Shown here piece after piece: positions 30,801-42,800 of a stretch of 64,000 nucleotides of DNA. Position numbers and translations under genes: made by a program. Origin of the DNA: Megalonaias nervosa (lineage: Eukaryota; Mollusca; Bivalvia; Unionida; Unionidae); the NCBI GenBank assembly GCA_016617855.1, contig JAECUM010011119.1, positions 43,066-107,065 on the forward strand. The letters are read 5' to 3'. The stretch's first letter is position 1. Each line of letters begins with the position of its first letter. The notes beneath the pieces are model-generated. The model was not told the DNA's origin and did not search any database. It saw nothing but the letters and a program-made list of their open reading frames with translations.

Positions 30801-33800
30801 GAGGGAGATCTCGCCTCTTTATACTTCTCATAAAAGGACAGGAGGATCTATCAGAACAGACTATCACTTCCTAGAGTAAGGGGGTTATTTATTCAGCATA
30901 TACGGAAATAACCCCAGCTGAATGAACTTATTACGCACTTTGGCTTATGAAGTTCGGGCAGTTGCTATCAACTTAGTATCGGACTGGAACTGTTTGCTTA
31001 CTGACATCATTCAGGCTGTGGGATGGAGATCGGAGTCCACATTCTCTTTTATCTTTGAGATCTGTCATCCCAGAGGGCCCAGTTCGATCTGGTAGGACCT
31101 ATATCCTAAGCTGAATAGTCACCCTTCCAGATTGGTTAACAGCTTGTTAAGATGCGGCTTCACGGCTTCCACTGGATTTGCGGGGGTGGGGGGGTCCCTT
31201 TTGAAGCCATGCCCTGACAGATGGAGTCCCTTCCAGTTGGGTTACCTATTCCGGGGTAAGGGGATGTACCTCCCTCCACCTCTTATCTATTCTCCTAAGA
31301 TATTATGATTGGATAACATATATTTTTTGAAGAAACCAATTTTCTTAGTAAAATATGTTTCTTCGAGAATATTTAACCAATCATAATAGACATACATCCT
31401 CCCAGTCTTCCCACAGTTACATCCATAGAGAGCATGCCTTCCACTCCAGTAGTAACTGAGGTATTTTTAGGCTTTTTAAGGGGAGATCACTCTGCCTAAC
31501 TACCACATAGGCTGGCAAACAACTTTTAGCTCTCTTTAGCTAAAAGTAGTATCTGGGAGTGCTGGATTTAAGCTGGTAGTAGTAGTTCTCCTAAGGTATT
31601 ATGATTGAATAAGTATTCTCAAAGAAACATATTTTACTAGGAAAAATTGGTTTTTCATATCCGTGTACAGTACTTTATGCATTGTGGATTCTTCTGCACA
31701 ACTGTACACATTTATTTCAGACTAGTCTTTTCTTCAGTTAATCAAAATTTCCATTGTTTATTTTCTCTGACTCTAAATCCTACTCACTGCATACTAATTA
31801 CACTTGTATTCGAAAGTTTAATTTTTTTTAAGGCCCCCCCCCAACACTTATCTCTACATCCACTTAAGTTGAAAATTTTACCTTGGTCACAGGAATATCG
31901 AGACAAATGAGTAGTACTGTATTATGAAAATTGCAACATTTTTTTTAAATTTAGTGACAAAATATTGAGGGGTTGGCAATATTTTTTGAATCTGAATGAA
32001 TCAGTACTGTATGGTCCTGTAGTTGTCACTGTGGATTCAAGATGGAGAAATCTCTGTGGTCATTGTGTATAATTGTGGCCATAGGAAGATATTTAAACAT
32101 TGCATGGAGGTGTTCCACTTTCATAAAATCACTGTTTAAATAACACACAATACATAGGTTCAATAGACACTATATTGTACATATAAAATAATCTTTGGCA
32201 TAATGGGGGCAAATCCTGCCACAGCACACTGGACCAGCCGAGCTCTGATTTGTTCTTTAGGAATACCTCAGGAAGAGAGGCTTGGGGGCATTTGTAGGGT
32301 TGTGAAGAATGTCCGACACCTGTATCTGGAGTCACAAGGGGCTGATACGAGGTATATAGGGACACTGATAACCAAAACTCGACAAGTCTGATCCTGAGAA
32401 TGCTATGATAACAAATATCAGCCGATACTCCATACATGCACCGTATCAACCAGGTATGAAGTATATATGGGTATAATAGTTGAGTACATTTAAGTACTGA
32501 CACAAATTGGGGTTCAAAAGCAAAGTTGTGAATGCATGAAACTTGGCAATGGCCCAAACGAAGTGAAGGGAGTGCTGTGACTATGGAACAGCGTGACTGA
32601 CGAAGGCCCCAGTTTAAGCATCTGCGTACAATGCACAACAAAGTAAATCAAGGTGTCCTCATTGACAACTGGTGACAAACTAGATCCTGGAATCCACAAT
32701 CCTACCATTAGCAAGAAAGACCTGAAGATTTGGAAACCTGTTGAATAAGCACATCTGATGCCCACAACCAAAGAAGAGTCCCACAAGAAATTTACGGTAA
32801 GCTCTAGGTGAGCAGTAGTCTTGCTGGAGGAGGGCACTCACATGGTTGTTCCTCTGCTGTGGGCGCGAGCTGCCGGAATCATGCAATCTGTAAACGAGAT
32901 AATGCATCAGCTATATCATTTTTCTTTCCTGGTATATGTTCAGCTTATATGACAAAGCCATTAGTAGCAGCTGTCAAAGTCAGGCAGCACATTAGTTTGA
33001 TGTCAGGACTCACAGATCTGCCTTTTTTATTATTGCAACTGTAGTCTCATTGTCACAGTGGAAAAGTATTTTCTTTTGCTGCCATTCCTGACCCCACAAC
33101 TCTGCTGCAACCACTATGGGATACAATTCACAGAAAGCTATAGACAGTTTATGAGCCACTAAAGGATGCAGCTCCTCTGGCCATGAATTTGCAACCCAGC
33201 GACCTCTAAAATAACCCCCAAAACCAACAGATCCTGAAGCATCAGTGTAAAGTTCCATATCTGCAGAATCAGAAATATCATCATAAGGTTAAAGTCACTA
33301 TGCAATTGACATGCATCCTCGGCAGCCGGACTCCATGAAAATTGTGAAGCTGTTGCTCCTCACAATGATGCTTATAATTCAGCTAACTGTTGCTTGATAA
33401 CTGCCACATCCGACATGTTAAGGTCACATGGTGTATCAGCTGTTTCCAGGTCACGTGACGATGCTGTTGAAGACACATATGAATCACCCATCTGGTCACG
33501 TGGTGATGCTCTTGAACACAAAGATGAATCACCCGTCTGGTGCACATTATCTCTGTACAGTTGAAGAAGATGCTTCTTTCCAGTTGAAACTGAGACCTTA
33601 ATGTTTTTTCAGCTAACTGTTTAACCAATTTGGATACAGTCCAATTTTCTGGAATGTCCGTCCAATTTGAATCTGTCGCAGTGATGACATCCTGGTTATG
33701 TTCTATATTGCGAATGCTGGTCAAACGATCTTGATCTACAAGAAGCCATTGTGGGGTGAATAAACATATGATCCCCAAAAAGATGGAAAGTAACATGTGG

Positions 33801-36800
33801 TATCATCAAACAGAGGAAGGATTGTATCTTCTTTCCTCAGATAATTTTAAGTTAAGTGCAGCATCAACACTGAAAAGCACACATCTCTACAGGAAATATT
33901 TAAACATTGCATGGAGGTGTTTCAATTTAATAAAATCACTGTGTACTGCATGTTATGACATCATCAATACTACATCACTCTCTGGATAGGTGTCATAGTG
34001 CTATGAAAACTGGGATACATTGGATAGAAAATGACATAGTTGTAACTTGTGTCTTTCTTTAAATAATGAAAAAGAAAAATTCATTTACAATTTTGTGAAT
34101 TGTATTAACAATCTTGTGAAAGAAAGTTATAAAATCAACAAGTATATGAAACCATCAGAAATCTTTAGCAATTTATGATCTTACATAATTTGGATGTACA
34201 AGTTTTCTGTTTTGGAAATCCATTGTTATCTCAATAATTGTGTTGTACTAAAGAAATTCTCATATTAACTTTTCTTTGTGCATTTGATAACAGGAATCTA
34301 ACTTGTGCAAATTTCATGAATTTTTAAATACTCATTTTTTATTGGCAATTAGTGACAGGTACTTTTCTCATACTTTTCTATTTATTGACCCTTCCACACA
34401 GATAACGTGGACATTCAGCTAAGAATATTGCAAGAAAATGCACAAAAGCCAATACTTTTTTTAATGATTTTGAGTTGCTTGGATCCTTAGCAGTGCAAAA
34501 GTATAAAGTTTTTAAAATGTTGAATCCTCCAACTTTCAGAAGTGATCATCCTTAATCAAGCTTTAAGAGAGGAGCATAACCTTTGATGGACTGGCATCTT
34601 ATGCAAGGAGGGTGTTGTAATCTTGGCTGTTGTGTGCCATTTGAGCTAACATAAATCATTAACATTAAGAATACTTTACCGTTAATATGTGGCTCAGCTT
34701 CAAAGTAGTATTGTACTCAAAGGTTAATTTATTAAATAGCATTCATCTTTATTAGAATCATAGAATCCTATCATAAAAATCATTTGCCACACAGTAACAT
34801 GACATTTAGAAATGCCACATGGCAATATTATTCTGTAATGCCCTTAAGGGTATATGATAAATAGAATCAAATACTCGTGTTCATATATTGAGTTATTCAA
34901 TATGCTGCTCACTTCAAGCAGCTTGTGGCATATATTATTTTGCCTTGTTTTATTGTTACGTATATGTAGTTAAATTGCTTGTGTGTTAGTTTTAAAATTC
35001 TCTTTTATTTTAATTTTGTTTCATTACATTTTATTGTAATGATTATATTCACGGGATTCGTTATTTTCTTTCAGTAAATTCTGTTTATTTAGAACGTAAA
35101 ACCTATTACAGAAGCAATGGGGCCCCGAGTGGCCGAGTGGTCTAAAGCGCTGATCGTTACGGATCACTGCCATCTCACCTCTGTCTGCGTGGGTTCGAGT
35201 CCAGGCTCGGCTAACGTGGGTACGTGAGAAAGCATGCCAGTAGCTTCTCGTGAGTCGGTGGTTCTTCCCGGGGTTTTCCAGGGTTCTTCCTCCACCATTA
35301 ATACTGGCCGCCATGTATAGCCTATCTTGTGCTGAAAAATGGCGTAGAGTTTGTAAATACTACGTGAAAACGATTGGCTATTGCCAAGGTCATTTCGGCC
35401 TACGTGTTAGTCTGAATAAACAATGAGTGAGAATCTGGTTCTTAGTTAGGGCTGTTCTTGCTACGTGACAAATTTCATTTTTCCTATTGCAATGTTCAAA
35501 TTATTAAATCATGCGACCGCTCCGGTGGCCTAGTGGTTAGAGCGTCCGCCTCAGATGCAGGAGGTCGTGGGTTCGATCCCTGGTCGAGTCATACCAAAGA
35601 CTTACAAAAATGGTACTAACAGCTGCCTCGCTTGGCGCTCAGCATTAAGAGGTTAGTGTTAGGACTGGTCGGCCTGGTGTCAGGATAATGTGACTGGGTG
35701 GGACATCATGCTACATGTCTGCGGCATGATGCCACAGTGCTAGACATCACTATAAACTGCCACACTGCAGACATCGTAGCGATATGACTGAAAAATTGTT
35801 AAAGCTACGTTAAAAATCATAATCACATAATCACATCACATTAAATCATGTAGCCTATCACGTGGAATACCATGTGATCTAAAATCAAGGCTTAAAACAG
35901 CTATTTTCTATTAGATCGGGGAGAATCGTTCTTAACACTTTGAAGGAACAAGGTGTTTTTAAATTTTTGTTGCCAGTTTGATTTTCATTTGTTTTTGGAA
36001 TATTCAATTATTCTCTAGAAGACTAAACAAGAGTACTTTTTTTATAAAAAGTTCTGGGAGAAAGAAATTCAGTGGAAATTTATTCTGGAGTTATACGGAA
36101 ACATAAACTGTGATTCAATCGAGGATCTGTTACCACCAGTACAACAGTCTCATCTGACGTCATCGCCTCCATATTGGAATTTCATCGAGATTCGAACTCG
36201 GATTTTATTAGAACTGTTTAGTGATAGGACTTGTATTTTTCAATCTTAGGATTAAACTTTGGATTATATTCACAAACCGTAAGTCCTATTTCCAATTTTT
36301 ACATTGTTTTCTAGGGAAATAAATTATTTTGTTAAAATATACAAAGCTTGTTGGCTTCACTCTTTTCTCTTGTTATTTTTGTATGAGCCTACACATAACA
36401 TTATAAATTTTGGATGAAAAGAACATTCATTTAAGATCTGTATCTGTTCCAGTATCATTTTGAAGATCATTAAACTCATCTGTCAGATCAAAACTGACTC
36501 TTTTTTCCCTTTTTTTCAGGACAAGTTGGATTTATTTGTTCCAGTACATTTTTTCGGCTGGTGGGGCAAGGTTTGTAGATTTGCAATTTGAAGGCATGCT
36601 CAGACAGTAGAGAGTATTGAACTGTTTTACATTTACCACAAAGTAACCAGTATTTGTAGTTCATTTGTTGCATATAGCTTTTGTGTTTTATCTCAGTGCA
36701 AGTGCAGGAATATTGTAATACAGACCATGCATACGTACATCAGGCTGAATGTATGTAATTTTTTTGAACTCCACCAACACAGTTAAAGCTAGACACGTCA

Positions 36801-39800
36801 TGAATCTTATATCAGTGATAGTCCTAGGGATGAAACTGCTCCGGTGGCCTAGTGGTTAAAGCATCCTCATCGGATGTGGGAGGTCTTGGGTATGAACCCC
36901 AGCCAAGTCATACCAAAGACCTATAAAAATGTACTTAGAGCTGTCTCACTAGGCACTCAGCATTAAGAGGTTAGTGTTAGGACTGGTCGGCCTGGTGTCG
37001 GGATAATGTGACTGGGTGGGACATCATTCTACACGTCTGTGGCATGATGCCTCAGTGCATCACTATAAACTGCCACACTGCAGACGTTGTTGTTGTTGTT
37101 GTAGGGTTTAACGCCAATTTTCAGCACAAGATAGGCTATACATGTATTAATGGTGGAGGAAGAACCCAGGAAAACCCTGGAAAGAACCACCAACCCACAA
37201 GAAGCTACTGGCAAGTTTTCTCACATACCCACATAGACCGAACCCGAGACTTGGACCCACGCAGACAGAGGTAAGATGGTAGTGATCCGTAACAGTGAGC
37301 ACTTTAGATCACTCTGCCACTTGGGGCCCCCTGCAGACATTGTTGTGATATGACTGAAAAATTGTTAAAGCTATGTTAAAAATCCAAATCACACACACAT
37401 ACATAGTCCTATTGATGTATTGTGCCAACACTTTTGTAATTTTTGTCATGCCACTGAGTTGTGACTTTATATAAATTTCTGATAACTTATGGAATGCACC
37501 TCTGGCATGCATGAGATTTGGTATATGTGATCAATGAGCAAAATATCAACACACATGAAACTGAGACCCTAAGGTGATGACATGGGTTCTTTTCCTACCC
37601 CAAGAACTTTGCTCCTGGATCATAACATAGAAACTGCTGAGATCCCTATAACCTTAAATACATTACTGAGCATGAAAAAAACACATTAATTTTATTCATA
37701 CATCTCACTTCATTGGGTCCATTTGTGACCTTGACAAGTCTTAGCGTGGAAACTATCAAGATTCCCATCCTATAACCACATTCAGACTAGTTGATCATGA
37801 AAAGTAAAATGCACTTAACCATATAACGTTTGCCATTGGTCGGTCTTTACCATTAGGGACCTTCCCTAGAGGCTCAAACTTAAGGGTGGATGTTATAATA
37901 AGCAAACTTGGGGCTGCATGTTTTAAAACACAGAATTCTAATTATCCATTAGACAAATTAAAAAAAAATTATAACAAAGTAGTTATGACTCTATAGTCTT
38001 AAATTGTTTAACAGAAAGTAGCAAAACCAATAAGTTAAAATCAACAAATAATTTATTTCCCTAGAATTCAAAGTGAAAATTTAAGAGGAAATTAAAATAT
38101 TGTGAGTTAAATCCCAAATGTCCTGTCACAAGTCCAAAAGTATAGAATGAATCTTGAATCTCTTGATATACCAAGAGTCTTCAATGAGTTAATGTACCAT
38201 TAGTCTTGATGTATCACAATGATATAATGCAGAATGTCTTTGAATGAATTCACAATAATCCCAAGGTAGTGTTTATGTCCTAAAAATCAATGAGCACTTT
38301 GTAATTCCAATAAATATTTTCAATAAGTGATTCCTCTCAAATTATAACTGAATACAACTATAAACTCTGATCATAGATTTCCAAAGACTGATATTAAAAC
38401 AGGAATGAATAATTGTTTACCGAAGTTTCTATATATACTAATTTCACTTGACCTAAGACACAATAGAATTTATTGAAAACCAGAATTTCTGATGGAATTT
38501 TACACCAATTTGTAAACATGCTTGCTTCTAGAACATTCATAAACAAGGTTAGGCCTTGAACTCAAATTTAAGTAAACCTTTTTTTACAAAATGACAAAAG
38601 TCAAGTAGGTCAAAACTCTACCTTCAGTCATTGACAAAGGTCAAGCACACAATATAAACTAAATATACATAACAATTGAATACAGGGAGATAAATATAGG
38701 ACATAATTCAAAAGGTCCATAGATTCCAAATTATAGTAGTCTATTTCCTTACTTTAAGAAATCACTTGGGATGCAAGTGGATTGTCGCATATATCCAGGG
38801 ATTCATATTACCATAGTTCCTTCTAGCAAGGAACATGTACCATATAATGTGTTTTTTTGCAGATATAAAATTTTATATGATATAAAATAAGTATAAGTAA
38901 TCAAATTAATACTGAGGTTCTAGCAGCAAGAAAATATTCTTATATTAAACAATCTCCTTGTTTGTGAACACATGGAACTGCTTTACATGGATATAATAGA
39001 AACAAGTACAGAGACATAAATTCCTGTTACATGATATTTAGTCTGTGAAGAAATTTCAGCAGGTCTAATTTTTTTATTTTTTTTAAAACTCTGTTGGTTT
39101 TTTTTCTTCCAAAATTACATAATAATCGTACTCATACATTTTACATTATCTATTTGGAGCAAAATACCTTAAGTCTTGATGGTCAAATAATTTTTAAATT
39201 CTGATTTTTAGTGTTACTGTACCTTTGTATGAAATTGTAATAATGCACAAATTAATTTTCCAACACTCTATTTTTATACTCCAGATGTTCTATTCTGCTC
39301 ACTATATAACTTGGAAAATCATGAAAATTAACACAGATTTACCAAATATTTTGAAATTATATATAATGTTGCCTTAAAATAAGTTAATGTTATAATTTAA
39401 TCCTTTCATTTATTCCATAGACCCTTGTCCTGCGTGATTGGTGGCTGTGCATGGTACTAAGCATCATGTTTGAAGTGCTTGAGTACACACTAGAGCATCA
39501 ACTTCCCAACTTCAGCGAGTGTTGGTGGGACCATGTGAGTATTCCTATGCATCTTTTCTAGTATTCTTGAAACCTTTTGATCACAAAATTGATCCTCCAG
39601 CTTTAATTAGTCCTGATACTTCTAACTATGCTTAATGTTAAAATTCCAGAAAAAATGTAGGGGTTCTCCCTACCTTTGGTTCATGTCCTTGCATGCTCAA
39701 ATGTATTAACAAAGATGCATTCTGATCATCTTACATTTTAAGTTTTGGCTGGAAAAAGTTTTCAGATATGTGACCTAATATCCAAGAATTTTTACAGAGG

Positions 39801-42800
39801 TGTCTGAACAACTTTCAAAATAATCGTTCATCATATTTTGACTCCATAACAGATTATTTTTATTCTTAAATAAATTTTAATTTTCAAACTTTTATAATTA
39901 AATTATTTTCCAACATGCAGTGTTTTATTTTTCCCAAACTGTCAAAAAAATTTTTTCATTACTTTAAGATGTACAGCTGGTTTAATAAACCAAATCACTC
40001 ATCATATTTTATTGCTGAAGTCAATTAATCAAGGCACTAGTCTTGTTGGTACAGGGAGCCTTGCTATAATGTGTAATGTTATAAAATGAATTTGGATGTA
40101 ACAGTCAATATAATTGTGCTGGGAATAATTGTCAATGAGTGGGTTTTTAAATGAAATTGTTCACTTTTCGTTTAGAAATTACCTATATTTTCATGATAGC
40201 CAATTTCTGAAATACCATTAAAAACAGTACTTCAAAGAGATTATACATATCATGAGGATACAAGTGAATCATTGTGTATTATGCAGACATGATTTTTTTC
40301 TCCGTTTTAAAGCGGAATTCTGCTTTTCTCCTGACTTGAATCAGATTTTTCTTGATATAGTCCGTTTTTTATATCATCTCCGATCCGATTTTTTAAAAAC
40401 GGTCTGTCCAGTCCCATTCCGCAACGACCCTTGTAAAGCATTTGTTCCATATATTAGTTAGCACATGACTCTCGTAAAGAGTATTCTGATTGGTCAAAAG
40501 TTTAAATTCATCCAATGAATCTTCGTGTAATGGAAACTGATGGCAATGGAAAAAAGAAGCATGCTTGCAAAACATGGCATCCCGAGTTGTTGAGAGAGAC
40601 CATGAAACGAAAAGCTGAGATAAAGGTTTAAAAAACGTATGGAAATGGGAATGGCTGGAGTGAAAAGTTGACAGAAATTTAGTTAGTCAGTTTATAAGAA
40701 AACTGAATGCTAGAGGACTGGCATTTTGTGACCTCTGCAAGAAAGATCTGAATTACGGTAATCGCTGTTGGAAGAGTTTGGAACAGCACCTACAAAAGAA
40801 GCTGCATACAGAAAAATTGAAGCTCAGAAGGAATCTGGAAAAAGTGCAGTTAATTACTATAAGAAGAAAGATTTCTTGCATGAGAGAACAGATGTAGCCC
40901 TCTGTCAGAATATGCATACTGCATGTCGCCAGTACAAGTACTAGCTTGAAAGGAAAAGGCTCATGTTGAGAAGGAAAAGAAACGATTGCACATTGAGCCA
41001 AAAAAGTCAGTGGTGACAGAAAGGAAGGCTAAAGAAATCTTTGCCAAAGCCGCAAAAAGATCTCGACTGGCATATCAACAGGTTCTGTCCAGTGGAGAAA
41101 AAGACAAGTGAATGTATGGGATTATTTGATGTACTTGGTTTATTTACAGATTTGTTATGAAAAGAGAGAAGTATAATATGTTTGATGCAAAAATTGACAA
41201 ATTAATGTGACTTAGTTACGATGTAAACACTGACATGCACATGAAATAACTTAAGCATCAATACCTTTGGAGAACAAATTCATGTGACAATAAATATTGT
41301 GAAATTATTGAAGTCAAGTTGAACATTTTTTGTAAGTTTATTTGTTTTTCAAATGATTATTTTGTTTCAATTATGATCATAAGTTGCACCAGGATCAGTT
41401 TTTTATGATTGTAAAATGCGTTTTTGACCTGAACCCCCGGATCAAGGGCACTGCCCCTCGAGACCCCTTTGGGGGAGGACCCCCAAACACCCCTTAAAAT
41501 TTTTTCAGCTTTTTTTATGGAAGGCCAAAATCATGTCTGATTATGTCACTTATTTTTGCATGTGACTGTGAATGCATTCTAGTGTTATTGTTGATTCAGA
41601 ATGGAACTATATTCTTTTTTCAAAAAAAAGAATATTTATTTTGAGAAACCATTATGTGAAAATTCATTTTTTTCTTTTTATTTTCACCATCAGCCAAATA
41701 TTGATGCTGTGATTTCATTGCAAATAACTGTAAAATTTCTGCTTATCTTTGAGCAAACCTCTGAATACCAACTCTGGAATTTTAAGTTTGCAACAAACTT
41801 TGGATCTTGCTTCTCCATAATGAACTGTCTCTAAGATACATACTTTTTCATTCACTGATTATTCCACACCTGGTTTCCTTACTAGCCATGATCACGTTTG
41901 TGAATGATTTAGATAAACCACTGAATAATGTTAGATTCCTTAACAATGTGTTTCTTGCATAATAATATTTTAAAAAGTGTTTGTTGGTTCATTGAAATGT
42001 TTTGACTTGACACTACTGTGACTGCTAGCTCTGTGATGGGTAGGATCTGTTTGCCTTTTTAGTTTTTTTTATTTTAGCATTACTTGATTCAGTACGAAAG
42101 ATGTAAATGAATGTGACAATAAAAAGCAGGTCTGCTTGTACTTTATAAAAAAAATGCAATAAACCCTTCTGTAGATCAACACATAATAATTGTTTTTCTC
42201 AGGGATATGCTCCTAGGCATCTCTTTGATGTTATCTGGCACACTCAGTTTTAATATCACATCTATGATGATTACACTAAAACTGAATTAAAGATAAAACT
42301 GAAACACAAGTTTCACATGACAAGATATATTTTAACTGGTATTCATTTCTTAATGTAAGCAAAACATACATTTTCATTGATCAACATTTTGTCATATATT
42401 GTTATTTACAGTATATTGAGAATTATTTTTAAAAGAAAATTGTAAAAAATATTGATTTCTTATTAAAAGTTGCGAATTTTATCATGTTGATTCCAATTTC
42501 TGCAAATCAACTGCCATTTTTGACGATGCAACAAAACAATGGATCAGGTTTACACTTACCAATTTTGATTTTAATTTTATTCACATTAAAAAACTTTGTA
42601 GATTTTGTGTCATTTCTATTAGACAGCACAAGCATTTTTAGCAGGTAAGCAAGTTATCCAGATTTGCACCTTTCTGCAAATACAGGGAAGAGCCAGTTTG
42701 ACTATGGCAACAGGGAATAGCCAGTTTGACTATGGCAACAGACCCCTCCATTCCTACAACTTAAATGGTTTGTTCCAAGTCAGGTGTCCGTTGATGCTAC

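Larger units (their letters stand above)
26151..31632 (+). mobile_element. DIRS-like retrotransposon 1 with inverted terminal repeats
   Basis: Left end 26151-26304 and right end 31478-31632 are inverted copies over about 150 bp; shared phrases include ATAATACCTTAGGA, ACTACTTTTAGCT and GCAGAGTGA.CTCCCC. Inside, on the plus strand and in broken frames: gag-like 28990-29130 ([19 protein letters not shown]); RNase H 29398-29520 ([15 protein letters not shown]); the post-RNase-H block 29690-29860 ([19 protein letters not shown]); and a tyrosine recombinase 30110-31090. A palindromic segment at 31291-31388 copies the element ends, as expected of a DIRS internal complementary region. Reverse transcriptase was not recognised, so some internal sequence may be lost. 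Confidence 0.78.
34954..36400 (+). mobile_element. Solo LTR (Ty3/gypsy-like), carrying two SINEs
   Basis: Begins TGTTACGTATATGTA and ends CCTACACATAACA (TG...CA with inverted TGTTACGT/ACATAACA ends). Aligns end to end with the LTR at 54072-54969. A 4-bp duplication TTAT borders it (34950-34953, 36401-36404). It is 1,447 bp long; removing SINE-A copy 3 and SINE-B copy 2 with its duplication leaves about 883 bp, close to the 898 bp of the other LTR. AATAAA at 36318-36323 is a possible LTR polyadenylation signal. No internal region follows. Confidence 0.88.
20306..36519 (+). other. PTDSS2 intron 5
   Basis: 16.2 kb GT-AG intron, the largest here, which splits the loop from the H181 exon. It holds the TA-flanked and hAT-like elements, the DIRS-like element, the minus-strand retroelement fragment and the solo LTR. 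23410-26150 and 33950-34950 show no recognisable feature beyond AT-rich sequence. Confidence 0.9.
36571..39420 (+). other. PTDSS2 intron 6
   Basis: GT-AG intron of 2.85 kb. Contents: the nested SINE pair near its start. From 37412 to 39420 I see only AT-rich sequence. Confidence 0.9.

Noticed and set aside
32129..32641. A 170-codon minus-strand open frame taken as a possible host gene
   Set aside because: It overlaps the retroelement fragment and reads in a frame different from the recombinase-like words; no host domain is recognisable.
35119..35200. Possible functional Leu/Ser tRNA gene
   Set aside because: A and B boxes are good, but the sequence continues into the SINE-A body and the acceptor stem does not close; six other copies share the body.
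35514..35585. Possible functional tRNA gene
   Set aside because: Head of SINE-B with a TSD around the whole 326-bp element; not an isolated tRNA gene.
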